This document shows, piece by piece, positions 33,883-41,481 of a stretch of DNA of 64,000 nt. Where the stretch lies: contig NZ_JARVRH010000008.1 in NCBI RefSeq assembly GCF_030209755.1, positions 1-64,000 on the forward strand, written 5' to 3'. A model generated the notes under the pieces. It did not search any database and was not told where the DNA came from. It saw nothing but the letters and a program-made list of their open reading frames with translations. The position numbers and the translations under genes were made by a program. Origin of the DNA: Arthrobacter sp. efr-133-TYG-118 (lineage in GTDB: Bacteria; Actinomycetota; Actinomycetes; Actinomycetales; Micrococcaceae). The first letter of the stretch is position 1, and each line of letters begins with the position of its first letter.

Positions 33883-34086
33883 TCAGGCGCTTTCCTTGCG
33901 GATTCCGTAGTGGTGGCCCTGGTCGTCTGTTTCGACGACGAAATGCCCCAGGTCTTCTTCCGACGCCGTCTCGAAGTCGTCATGCTTGTGGACTACGGGC
34001 GTATCAATGTCGCCCCGGGTTGCCGGGCCGAACCAGAAACGCAGTCGATCTGTGACCTTCATAAAGGTATCGAGTGCATGTCCCAC
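33883..34086 (-). CDS. Small hypothetical protein, paralogue of the 34218 gene
   Basis: This 67-residue hydrophilic protein opens with MGHALDTFMKVTDRLRFWFGPATRGD and ends with an acidic and histidine-rich stretch (VVHKHDDFETASEEDLGHFVVETDDQGHHYGIRKE). The segment FMKVTDRLRFWFGPA matches FMRATGKLRIVFGPA in the next gene upstream, so the two are paralogues. I preferred the GTG at 34086, which lies 8 nt after GGAGG. A GTG at 34095 would overlap that ribosome site. No known domain was recognised, and there is no signal peptide. Confidence 0.65.
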   Translation of the reverse strand: MGHALDTFMKVTDRLRFWFGPATRGDIDTPVVHKHDDFETASEEDLGHFVVETDDQGHHYGIRKESA

Positions 34087-34217
34087 AATTCCCACCTCCT
34101 TCCCCGCTGCGAGGTCCAGCCATGCGGTTGGAGCTGAGTGGTTCCAGTGAGGCCAATTTTACGCCCGGAACCCGCAAAAGGCCCGGGTCGGCGTCGATCG
34201 CTAAGAGGCAGGAGCCT

Positions 34218-34442
34218 TTAGCGAAGGGACTTGTCGTCCGGGTTCTTGGGGACCACGTAGGTGCTGCCATCCGGCCGGCGGATCGTCTCCCACTGCTGCG
34301 CTTCGGCCTGGCGCCGCGCGAGGAGGCGCTTGTTCTCCTCGGTCATTTCATGATCCAGGGAACTGCTGTGCGCCGGACCGAAAACTATCCGCAGCTTGCC
34401 GGTTGCACGCATGAATCTCTGGGTCATGGTCTCTTTGGCCAC
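34218..34442 (-). CDS. Small hypothetical protein, paralogue of the 33883 gene
   Basis: This 74-residue charged protein starts with GTG at 34442, preceded by AGAGAGGG. The N-terminal MAKETMTQRFMRATGKLRIVFGPAHSSS shares the FM--T-KLR--FGPA motif with the neighbouring small gene. The C-terminal half (ENKRLLARRQAEAQQWETIRRPDGSTYVVP) looks like a short helix followed by a beta hairpin. It is divergent from the OhrR-like gene and shares its operator region, so it may be controlled by that regulator. Function unknown. Confidence 0.65.
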   Translation of the reverse strand: MAKETMTQRFMRATGKLRIVFGPAHSSSLDHEMTEENKRLLARRQAEAQQWETIRRPDGSTYVVPKNPDDKSLR

Positions 34443-34479
34443 CTGGTCTACCCTCTCTCAAAAGGATGCTGTGGTTTAA

Positions 34480-34504
34480 TAGTACACTAACAATTAGTGC
34501 ACTA
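34480..34504. promoter_or_regulatory. Operator dyad of the OhrR-like regulator
   Basis: TAGTACACTAA (34480-34490) and TTAGTGCACTA (34494-34504) pair with one mismatch around CAA. A second perfect palindrome, TTAGTGCACTAA (34494-34505), is nested on the right. The site lies 47 nt before the regulator and 37 nt before the divergent small gene. Its A/T-rich form fits a MarR/OhrR dimer site. Confidence 0.7.
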
Positions 34505-34551
34505 ACTATCGACCGGCACAAACCAGTCGCCGACACGGAACGGAGCAAGCC

Positions 34552-35055
34552 ATGACTGCCGCAAGCACACCCATTGCCGCCGAAACCACCGCCCGGCCGG
34601 AAGACGACCTTTTGCTTGAGCGTCAATTGTGCTTCGCCCTGACGGTGGCGTCGCGGAGCGTGGTGGGCGTCTACAAGCCGGTGCTAGAAAAGATGGGGCT
34701 GACCCATCCGCAGTACCTCGTGATGCTCGCCTTGTGGGAACGCAGCCCGCGCACGCTCAAGGACATCAGCGAGACACTCCTGCACGAGCCAGCTACCCTT
34801 TCACCCATCTTGCGCCGGCTCGAAGAAGCGGGATTCGTGACCCGCAACCGCATCCACGGAAACGAACGGTCCCTCGCCATTACCTTGACCGAAGCCGGCG
34901 CCGCCCTCAGGCAACAGGCGACGTCCGTGCCGGGAACCATCATGGAGCGGCTCCAACTCAGCCGGGCCGAAGTTGCGGAACTTCACCGGGCGATGACCGG
35001 GCTCATCGCGGCCACTCAACACCCGACTGCCGGTACGGGCGATAAACTGGCATAA
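34552..35055 (+). CDS. MarR-family regulator, OhrR-like
   Basis: This 167-residue winged-helix repressor belongs to the OhrR branch of MarR. The peroxide-sensing cysteine is Cys27 in ERQLCFAL. The two tyrosines that normally bond to it are present in VYKPVL and HPQYLVML, while a third family tyrosine is replaced by Thr (CFALT). The DNA-binding wing is ETLLHEPATLSPILRRLEEAGFVTRNR. The usual ohr target gene is absent. Instead, the SSI lipoprotein gene begins only 16 nt downstream, so that operon may respond to peroxide. That is inference. Confidence 0.87.
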   Translation: MTAASTPIAAETTARPEDDLLLERQLCFALTVASRSVVGVYKPVLEKMGLTHPQYLVMLALWERSPRTLKDISETLLHEPATLSPILRRLEEAGFVTRNRIHGNERSLAITLTEAGAALRQQATSVPGTIMERLQLSRAEVAELHRAMTGLIAATQHPTAGTGDKLA

Positions 35056-35071
35056 ATCAAGGAGAACCCCC

Positions 35072-35641
35072 ATGCGCCTGCGAATAGTCCAGTCTGTGCT
35101 GGCCGTCGTCGCCGTCGCTGGTCTTGCCGCCTGCACGCCCGGCCCCGGGGGCGGTTCGCCCAGCAGTTCGGCGCCTGGCAGCAGCACGTCGTCCTCGCCG
35201 TCGAGCAGTCCCACCGGGCTTTTGCCTGACGAAACAGCGTCTCCCAGCGGCAAACCGACTCCTTCGTTCTCCCCCACCGCGCCCAGCTCCCCCGGCCGCG
35301 GAGATGCCGAGCTTTCCATCATCGTCAAGCTCTCCCCCACGGCAGCCCCTGAGAGCTACACGCTCGTCTGCACCGGCGGCGTCCCCGCTGCGGAAAGCCA
35401 CCACCCCACCGCAGCCGCAGCGTGCGCAGCCCTGAAAAAGAACCCGGCCCTGCTTACGCGCACGCCCCGCCCCAGCGAGCAGATGTGCGACCAGCGTTAC
35501 GGCGGGCCCCAAACGGCAATAGTCACCGGGGCCGTTGATGGCGTGGGCGTCGAGTCCTCCTACAAACTCACCGACGGCTGCGAAATCTCCGCCTGGGCCG
35601 CCGTCGCCGACATCCTTGGTTCGAGCGGTGCCGGAGCTTAA
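35072..35641 (+). CDS. Subtilisin-inhibitor-like (SSI) lipoprotein
   Basis: This 189-residue protein has a lipoprotein signal with lipobox LAAC (Cys21), then a 55-residue Ser/Pro/Gly linker and an SSI-like domain from about residue 78. TLVCTGGVP and AAACAALKK supply the first cysteine pair. QMCDQRYGGPQTAIVTG and TDGCEISAWA supply the second pair and the reactive-site loop. By alignment with Streptomyces SSI (C-P-M-V-Y) the P1 residue would be Gln and P1' Arg, which is inference by eye. It would sit outside the membrane and inhibit serine proteases. A secreted subtilase is encoded nearby. Confidence 0.82.
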   Translation: MRLRIVQSVLAVVAVAGLAACTPGPGGGSPSSSAPGSSTSSSPSSSPTGLLPDETASPSGKPTPSFSPTAPSSPGRGDAELSIIVKLSPTAAPESYTLVCTGGVPAAESHHPTAAAACAALKKNPALLTRTPRPSEQMCDQRYGGPQTAIVTGAVDGVGVESSYKLTDGCEISAWAAVADILGSSGAGA

Positions 35642-36581
35642 CTACAGGCACCTCCCGCAAGAGAAATGGCTCGCGCTGGAGGCTGCCCACCACGAACGAG
35701 TCGGGCACTATGCCAAGCCGTACTTGGCCCGGCGCTCCGCAGGCCAGAAGCACCCCGTGGAAGATTTCCTCTTCACCTACTACACCCAGAAGCCCGGCCA
35801 GCTGCTGCGCTGGCACCCGGGCGACGGCGTCGTCCTCTCCGGCCCCAAAGCGGCGGAGAGGACCGGGTGGAAGTACTACAAAGCGCTCGACGACGGCGCG
35901 TTGGCGGCCGCGGGCCTGCCCGCCGGTACCGTCGCGGTCAGCTTCGATCGCCGCAAGTTCGCGGCCGACCGCACCGAGGCCGTCCGCTTCGCCGGCATCA
36001 TCCTCGCGGGAACCGTTGCGCGGCCCGCCCAGTTTGGTTGCTTCGGACTGCACGAGTGGGCCATGGTCTACCGCCAGGACAAGTTCGATCTTCGCCACGA
36101 GTACCTCAAGCTGCGGCTAGGCTCCCGAGGCACAGACACCGTGGTGGAAGACAACCGGATCCGCTGCTCGCACTTCGACGCCTTCCGTTTCTACACTCCG
36201 GACGCCATCCCGCTCAACGAGCTCGCGCCTACGCGGGACAACCAGCGCACCATGGAGCAACCCGGGTGCCTGCACGCCAACATGGACCTCTACAAATGGG
36301 CGTACAAACTGACGCCGGCCCTGCCGAGCGAGCTGGTGATGGACTGCTTCGAACTGTCCTGGCGGATCCGGGCCATGGACATGCAGGCCTCGCCCTACGA
36401 CCTTGAAGAGTGGGGATATCCGGCCATCAGGATCGAGACGCCGCAAGGCAAGGCCGAGTACGTTGAGTATCAGAGGGCATTCGCTGCCGAGGCCCAAGCG
36501 CTACGTGCGCGGGTCCTCGACGAAGTGAAGCCGCTCCTGGAGATCCTGGCACAAACACCGTCTCACGAAGGACAGCGATGA
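35628..36581 (+). CDS. Conserved actinobacterial protein, often labelled 3-methyladenine DNA glycosylase
   Basis: This 317-residue protein is recognised by conserved blocks: HERVGHYAKPYLARRSAGQKHPVEDFLFTYYTQKPGQLLRWHPG, FGCFGLHEWAMVYR, IRCSHFDAFRFYTPDA and PGCLHANMDLYKWAYKLTPALPSELVMDCFEL. Homologues are widely named 3-methyladenine DNA glycosylase, but I see neither a helix-hairpin-helix/GPD motif nor the Mpg fold, so I treat the name as unproven. Several conserved His/Cys residues suggest a metal or catalytic site. The GTG at 35628 overlaps the SSI gene by 14 nt, and the stop overlaps the next ATG (ATGA). Confidence 0.75.
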   Translation: MPELNYRHLPQEKWLALEAAHHERVGHYAKPYLARRSAGQKHPVEDFLFTYYTQKPGQLLRWHPGDGVVLSGPKAAERTGWKYYKALDDGALAAAGLPAGTVAVSFDRRKFAADRTEAVRFAGIILAGTVARPAQFGCFGLHEWAMVYRQDKFDLRHEYLKLRLGSRGTDTVVEDNRIRCSHFDAFRFYTPDAIPLNELAPTRDNQRTMEQPGCLHANMDLYKWAYKLTPALPSELVMDCFELSWRIRAMDMQASPYDLEEWGYPAIRIETPQGKAEYVEYQRAFAAEAQALRARVLDEVKPLLEILAQTPSHEGQR

Positions 36582-36949
36582 CTTCAAGCAATGGAAAGTA
36601 CGACGTCGAACTCACCATCACGCTGACAGAGGCACCAGGCGCCGTGGACTACGAGTTCGTCTTGCTCGGCTCGGGCGGCGAAGTCTCCGAAGGCTCAACC
36701 CTTCCGGACCCCCGCGCGGCGCTTGCCGCCGTCGAGCAATTCGGCGAAGAGATCTTCTTTCCGGTTCCCCGGCCGGACCGCATTTGCACCCAGCAATACG
36801 GCGGTCCACAAGTGGCTTTGGTGACGGGCCGGTTCCGCGGTCGCGAAGTCAGCAGCCGCTTCAGCCGGACGGACGGCTGCGAGATCGCCCGTTGGCGAAC
36901 CATGGCCGCACTCCTCGGCGGCGTGGCAGGTTCCACGGGAAACATCTAG
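36578..36949 (+). CDS. SSI-like protein lacking signal peptide and one disulfide
   Basis: This 123-residue protein is a second SSI-like domain in the operon. ICTQQYGGPQVALVTGRFRGREVSSRFSRTDGCEIARW aligns with the lipoprotein's loop and C-terminal strand, and keeps the second cysteine pair. At the first pair both cysteines are replaced (YEFVL for YTLVC, and Leu or Ala in AALAAVEQF). There is no signal sequence, so it would be cytoplasmic. The ATG overlaps the upstream TGA. It could inhibit an intracellular protease or be a regulatory binding domain. Family membership is by eye. Confidence 0.75.
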   Translation: MTSSNGKYDVELTITLTEAPGAVDYEFVLLGSGGEVSEGSTLPDPRAALAAVEQFGEEIFFPVPRPDRICTQQYGGPQVALVTGRFRGREVSSRFSRTDGCEIARWRTMAALLGGVAGSTGNI

Positions 36950-36952
36950 CCC

Positions 36953-37004
36953 AACGCTCGCTCACAAATAACTCCCCCGAGCCGGACGCTCGCTCACATA
37001 TAAC
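36953..37004. repeat. Family C direct repeat (two ACGCTCGCTCACA units)
   Basis: AACGCTCGCTCACAAATAAC (36953-36972) and GACGCTCGCTCACATATAAC (36985-37004) match at 18 of 20 positions with a 32-nt period. The CGCTCGCTCAC core is the same as in the inverted repeat at 10955-11050. Confidence 0.8.
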
Positions 37005-37045
37005 AAGGCAGCGGCCAGCGGGATATCCTGCCGGCCGCTGCCTTG
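37004..37045. terminator. Bidirectional terminator between the SSI operon and the subtilase
   Basis: CAAGGCAGCGGCC (37004-37016) pairs exactly with GGCCGCTGCCTTG (37033-37045) around a 16-nt loop that is itself partly paired. It separates two convergent stops. Confidence 0.8.
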
Positions 37046-37072
37046 CATATCTGTCAGACCATCACTGCCGCA

Positions 37073-40000
37073 CTAAAGCGCGTTGTTTGACTGGTCCTCC
37101 CCTTCATTCCGCAGTTTGCCCTTGCCGTGCTGGCCTTCCTGGTCATCCTTCGGCGCGACGGACACGCTGCCGTTTGCCGAGACCAGGACGGACACAAACG
37201 TCGGCGAGCTGGTGCCCGCAAAGGTGAGTCGGCCGATGTAGGAGCCAGGCGTCAGGTTGTTCCACGCGAAGGTGAGCTTCCCGGATTTGCCGTTCTTCAT
37301 GTTGATCGGGTTGGGCGTCACCGTGGCGTTGCCCTGGTTTGCGCCCAGGATCGCGGCATCAACACTGGCCTTGGTGGGCCGGTTGTTGGGGCTGGCATAC
37401 AGGTTCGCGATGATCGTGTACGTCCCGGGTTCCGGGTTGTCGAGCGAGAGCGACTCACTGGCACTCGGCGTCGCTGCCGTGAACAACTGACCCGACGGCG
37501 ACAGAACATAAAGATCGAAATCGGCGGTGGAATCGGAGGAAATCACCGAGAATTTCGCGAACGCCGTTCCGGGGGCAACCGTGGCGGTCTTGACGAAGTT
37601 CGAAGCATTGTTCGCTACAGCCACAGGACCAGGAACAAGCTCCGCCGCCGAGGAATCAGCCTTGGAAAGACCGTCAACGGTCACAGCCGTAGGTGAGTCG
37701 GAACCGGAGACGACGTTGAGGTCCGCCGATCCGCTTGCCTGCTGGGACGAGAAGGCGACGCTCTTGGAGGCCAGCACCGACTGCGGACGGACCGCAATCG
37801 GGGAGACCACCGACTTGTTGGCACCTTCCCACTTCAACGATCCCATCGCGAAAGTACCCAGTGCGCCGCTCTTGTTTTCGAAGGTCACTGTGAAGGTCTT
37901 CTTTTGGCCGACTTCGTTGAAGTTAAGCACGGACGGGGTGACCTTCACGTCAACGCCAGGGACATCGACTGTGGCCCGGTACTGCCCCGGGGTCAAGGCC
38001 GTGACGGTGCGCGTGACCTCGATCTTGCCCGCGAGGTTACCCAGGGCGAACGACGGAAGGTTCATGTCGCGCGGCAGTGTCGATCCGAGTCCCGGCTTGC
38101 CGAGATCGACGCCAGTGCCCTGGATGAACTTCAGGTAGTCCTCGGTTCCGGCATCGTAGACCAGGCCCGGTTCCAGCACGCTGGCAGGGTTCATTTCTCC
38201 CGCGCCCGTGGCGAAGACGTCCTGGTTCTTGCTTCCGTCGGCCAGCCTGACGTCACTCGCCGTCGTCATCATGGCCGACTTGACCATCGCCGGTGACCAA
38301 TCGGGATTCTTCGCCAGGATCAAGGCTCCGAAACCTGCAATGTGCGGGGACGCCATGGAGGTACCGGACATGAATCCGTACTCATCACCGTTGCTGCCGA
38401 TCGGCGAAACACCTGCCAGCACAGCAACGCCGGGAGCCGAGACATCCGGCTTGAGGAGGTCTGAATCGGTGGCGAGGAGCGGGCCGCGGGAGGAGAATCC
38501 GGCGATCTGCGGCTGGGCCTCGAGCGGAAGCCCGGTGGTGTCGTGGTCAACCAGGGAAACGGTAATTCCCGGGTTGGCCGCGACCTTGTCCTTGATAGCC
38601 TGCGAGGCCGGAGGATTCACGTGGACGGTGGGCACTGCGTGCTTGTCCGTGTCCAACGAGGAGCTGGTGAGGTTCACGAGGATCATGCCCACGCCGCCTC
38701 CGCGGAGCACCTCGGCGCTCTTGGCGACGCGGTCAACCACCCCACGGTCACACACCACAACCTTGCCGGCGATTTTCGCCGGGTCCAGGGACCCCGGCGC
38801 ACAGAGTGCTGCGTTACCGGCTCCTGAGGCGGCGTTTGCGGAGAGCACGACGCCGGCCCCGCTCACCTGGTGGTTCATGATGCTCGCTCCGCGGAACTTG
38901 GTGCCGTCGGAGAATTCGACGGTTCCTTGGAGCTCCTGCGAGAAGGAAGTAGCCGCAACCGTGGTCATCCAGGGTGCGCCGTGGTTGACGGTGCTGGCCT
39001 GCGGACCCGAGTTACCGGCGGACGCTGCCACAAAAATGCCGGCTGACGCGGCAGAGAGGAACGCCAGCGAGACCGGGTCGGTGGTGGTGTCCGTAGCCCC
39101 GGAAATGGAGTAATTCAGGACGTCCACGCCGTCCGCAATAGCCTGGTCAATGGCGGCGATGGCCGCGGAACTATAGCAGCCGCCCGAATTGGGGTCGGTG
39201 TCTTCCCAGCAGACCTTGTAGATCGAGAGCTTGGCAGCTGGTGCCACGCCGCTGGTCTTGCCGAAGCTGCGGCCATCCACGAACGTTTCCACACCGGAGT
39301 CGCCTGCGGCGGTGCTGGCCGTGTGCGTACCGTGGCTCACGACGTCGATGGGCGAGATCTGTTCATGGGGTGCCCGTTGGGCTGGCGGAACCGTCTGGAG
39401 GAAGGCATCTGCGAAATAGTGGGCGGCGAGGACTTTGGAATTGCAGGCAGTTCCGTCAAAGGCCGCCCCGGTGTCGGTGCCCTTCTGGCACTCGCCTATG
39501 AAGGTATCTCCGTTGGCCTTCAGCATGGCGATCTTGCCGTCACTCGTGCGGTACGGGACGCCCACCTGGGGGTCGCCGACAAGCGGCTGGACGGGATCGC
39601 CGGCGAAGAACTTGCTTGTGGGCGTGTAGCCGGTGTCGATAACGCCCACCACAGTGCCCTTGCCGGCCTGGTCCTGGCCGCCGAACTGGGTATTCCACAC
39701 GCCGTTCGGTCCGCTGAGGTTGAGGAAATCGGTGGTGGAGTAGTCCGGAGCTGACTGCGTGTCCGGGGCCACGAGGAGAACATCGGGGTTCTTCGCGAGA
39801 TTGACGGCCTGGTTTGCGGAAAGGGTGGCACTGAAGCCGTTGATGGCTGTGGTGTAGTCGCGATTGATGCTCACGCTCTGCTGCTTGGCCACGTCCTGCT
39901 GCTTCTGCTGCAAGTGGGCCTGGTACTGCTTCACTTCGGCCTTGCCGACATCCAGCTTCTTGCCGGCTTGCGGCTTAGTGGGCACATAGCCGGGCGTGCC

Positions 40001-40246
40001 GCCGTCGTAAGTGGCCGCTGGCTTCTCTGCCAGCACCACCACGTAGCGGCCATCCTGATAAGACTTGGGGTCGACATTCCGGGCAACCCCCGCGGCCATT
40101 GATCCGAAGACCGTCGAGCCGGAAGCGGGCGCAGCCTGGGCGGGTGTCAATGCCACCGAGGAGAGCAGAACCGGTAGTCCGACGGCCAACGCCGCAGCTT
40201 TTCGAAGCCCCCCGCTTCCAATGAAGCTCTTTCCTTGTGAATTCAC
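37073..40246 (-). CDS. Secreted S8 (subtilisin-like) serine peptidase
   Basis: This protein of about 1057 residues has a signal peptide ending near ALTPAQA-AP. An I9-type propeptide (YVVVLAEKP...INGFSATLS) precedes the subtilase domain. The triad is Asp in VVGVIDTGYTP, His in SHGTHTASTAAG and Ser in MSGTSMASPHIAGFGAL. A PA domain is inserted before the serine (GKVVVCDRGVVDRVAKSAEVLRGGGVGMILVN). Fibronectin-like and PPC-like C-terminal domains follow (ADFDLYVLSPSG). I chose GTG at 40246 because GGAAAGG is too close to the GTG at 40258, although the latter remains possible. Its 3' end faces the SSI operon. Confidence 0.92.
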   Translation of the reverse strand: MNSQGKSFIGSGGLRKAAALAVGLPVLLSSVALTPAQAAPASGSTVFGSMAAGVARNVDPKSYQDGRYVVVLAEKPAATYDGGTPGYVPTKPQAGKKLDVGKAEVKQYQAHLQQKQQDVAKQQSVSINRDYTTAINGFSATLSANQAVNLAKNPDVLLVAPDTQSAPDYSTTDFLNLSGPNGVWNTQFGGQDQAGKGTVVGVIDTGYTPTSKFFAGDPVQPLVGDPQVGVPYRTSDGKIAMLKANGDTFIGECQKGTDTGAAFDGTACNSKVLAAHYFADAFLQTVPPAQRAPHEQISPIDVVSHGTHTASTAAGDSGVETFVDGRSFGKTSGVAPAAKLSIYKVCWEDTDPNSGGCYSSAAIAAIDQAIADGVDVLNYSISGATDTTTDPVSLAFLSAASAGIFVAASAGNSGPQASTVNHGAPWMTTVAATSFSQELQGTVEFSDGTKFRGASIMNHQVSGAGVVLSANAASGAGNAALCAPGSLDPAKIAGKVVVCDRGVVDRVAKSAEVLRGGGVGMILVNLTSSSLDTDKHAVPTVHVNPPASQAIKDKVAANPGITVSLVDHDTTGLPLEAQPQIAGFSSRGPLLATDSDLLKPDVSAPGVAVLAGVSPIGSNGDEYGFMSGTSMASPHIAGFGALILAKNPDWSPAMVKSAMMTTASDVRLADGSKNQDVFATGAGEMNPASVLEPGLVYDAGTEDYLKFIQGTGVDLGKPGLGSTLPRDMNLPSFALGNLAGKIEVTRTVTALTPGQYRATVDVPGVDVKVTPSVLNFNEVGQKKTFTVTFENKSGALGTFAMGSLKWEGANKSVVSPIAVRPQSVLASKSVAFSSQQASGSADLNVVSGSDSPTAVTVDGLSKADSSAAELVPGPVAVANNASNFVKTATVAPGTAFAKFSVISSDSTADFDLYVLSPSGQLFTAATPSASESLSLDNPEPGTYTIIANLYASPNNRPTKASVDAAILGANQGNATVTPNPINMKNGKSGKLTFAWNNLTPGSYIGRLTFAGTSSPTFVSVLVSANGSVSVAPKDDQEGQHGKGKLRNEGEDQSNNAL

Positions 40247-40443
40247 GAGTGATTGCACCTTTCCGGGCGATCGTGGCGGTCATGTCAAGATCAATCAACT
40301 AAGGATGGACACCGATTGACAGTTCTTGTAATCAGGTAAAGCCCAGCCGATTCAAAGAGTACAGAGTGATAGCTGAATATGACATAGGACACATTTCACG
40401 TTTTTTGTCATGTCATTCGGCATCAGAATACATCCGCACGCAG

Positions 40444-40481
40444 CAGCGGGCACGCCCCCGTCGGAAGGGACGTGCCCGCTG
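40444..40481 (-). terminator. Terminator of the DUF1540 gene
   Basis: CAGCGGGCACG (40444-40454) pairs exactly with CGTGCCCGCTG (40471-40481). It lies 46 nt downstream of the DUF1540 stop on the minus strand. The 40382-40440 region before it shows nothing else. Confidence 0.7.
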
Positions 40482-40526
40482 TGCGGATATTCAGATATTG
40501 ATGACGAAGGCGGGCTGAAAGACGCC

Positions 40527-40817
40527 TCAGGCGTGTTGGTACGTCAAGCAATCAGCCGCTTCGGCACCGGGGCCGATCCGGACATCGTGGGCCTCGCACA
40601 TGAGGTTGTTGTTGTGGGTACATTCCGAGCGCTGACAGGCACCCACATGCGCCAGGACTTTGGGGAGTCCTCCCATAAGCGCGGTGTCAATGAAGGTGGC
40701 ACAGCATGCGTGGTCCGCGGTTCCGCCGATCGTGATCCCGTACGCGGTGCAGCCATGATGGTTGAATCCGCAGCTGCCAACGCTGCATGCGGACACTTCG
40801 GCGACGTGTTCGGTCAT
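40527..40817 (-). CDS. DUF1540 cysteine-rich protein (two domains)
   Basis: This 96-residue protein carries two DUF1540 units. The first is VSACSVGSCGFNHHGCTAYGITIGG followed by HACCATFID. The second is GACQRSECTHNNNLMCEAHDVRIGPG followed by ADCLTY. Each has the family's four-cysteine pattern and probably binds a metal ion. The ATG has AGGAGGAGCA directly upstream. A long opposite-strand frame covers the same bases but has no domain. The cellular role is unknown. Confidence 0.88.
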   Translation of the reverse strand: MTEHVAEVSACSVGSCGFNHHGCTAYGITIGGTADHACCATFIDTALMGGLPKVLAHVGACQRSECTHNNNLMCEAHDVRIGPGAEAADCLTYQHA

Positions 40818-40953
40818 TGCTCCTCCTGTTGGACGGGGAATTTCCTTGACAGCAATTCCAAGCTACTCCCGAATACGCGCCTTTAACCCGGATGATTAGC
40901 GCATTTGCGCGTACCCTATTGCGCTCCAGGTGGTACCAGCGGCCCGGGCCGCT

Positions 40954-41139
40954 CTAAGAATGGATCCCTCGCAACGCGTCGCTGATTTTGGCCCTTGTCG
41001 AAGCATCCGGCGGGACGGAAATACGGTTTTCCCGCGCAGCCCGGTCTGCCATGATCCTTTGGAAAACCATCCTCCCCAGGCCAGCAAAAACAGCGGCAAG
41101 GACCACGGGCAAAACCATCGACTTAGCGTTCTCGGCCAT
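40954..41139 (-). CDS. Possible small membrane protein
   Basis: This 61-residue frame starts MAENAKSMVLPVVLAAVFAGLGRMVFQRIMADRAAREN. The hydrophobic stretch at residues 8-24 could be one membrane helix, followed by a charged tail. AGGA lies about 9 nt before the ATG. I do not recognise a family. It is divergent from purS. The helix plus ribosome site make it plausible, but no homology is claimed. Confidence 0.4.
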   Translation of the reverse strand: MAENAKSMVLPVVLAAVFAGLGRMVFQRIMADRAARENRISVPPDASTRAKISDALRGIHS

Positions 41140-41373
41140 GCCGCAATCCTAGTGACGCAAACCACCCCCGGCCAGAGCCGCCGTCGTTCAGTGCCCAGAG
41201 CAGCCGCCGGGCATTGAAAACCCCCGACGTCGGCCGGGCGCCGCCGCGAATTGGCAGGCCCCACGGGGCCTCTTCACCGATCTCCCGCAAATAGGGTATG
41301 TAGCGATTTGGCCGGTAGAATGGGCATGCAAGCTCGCGGAGCGCCCCCCTTATTCCGTAAGACACTGCCGTTA

Positions 41374-41458
41374 AACACTGTTGCTGAACACTGTTTGGAG
41401 GCAGTTCCGGCGTGAGACGGCACCACTCCGCGGCAGCCTTTAACCAAGGTTTAACCAA
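41374..41458 (+). promoter_or_regulatory. Repeat pairs in the purSQL leader
   Basis: AACACTGTT, itself a dyad of AACA and TGTT, occurs at 41374-41382 and 41387-41395. TTTAACCAA occurs at 41439-41447 and 41450-41458, just before the purS ribosome site. They are candidates for purine control of the operon. No known riboswitch was recognised. Confidence 0.4.
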
Positions 41459-41481
41459 CGCTCACGCACAGGAGTTACCGG

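Larger units (their letters stand above)
40818..41481. other. Long intergenic stretch before purS
   Basis: This 664-nt stretch holds one possible small minus-strand gene (40954-41139). A candidate -10 box TAGAAT lies at 41316-41321, and two repeat pairs lie in the purS leader. GGCCCCACGGGGCC near 41260 can form a short hairpin. I recognise no other gene. Confidence 0.5.

Noticed and set aside
38208..39113. 301-codon open frame antisense to the subtilase
   Set aside because: It covers the S8 catalytic domain on the other strand and has no domain or ribosome site of its own.
40410..40886. Plus-strand open frame opposite the DUF1540 gene
   Set aside because: The minus strand has a clear two-domain DUF1540 sequence with an AGGAGG site. 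The plus frame has neither a domain nor a ribosome site.
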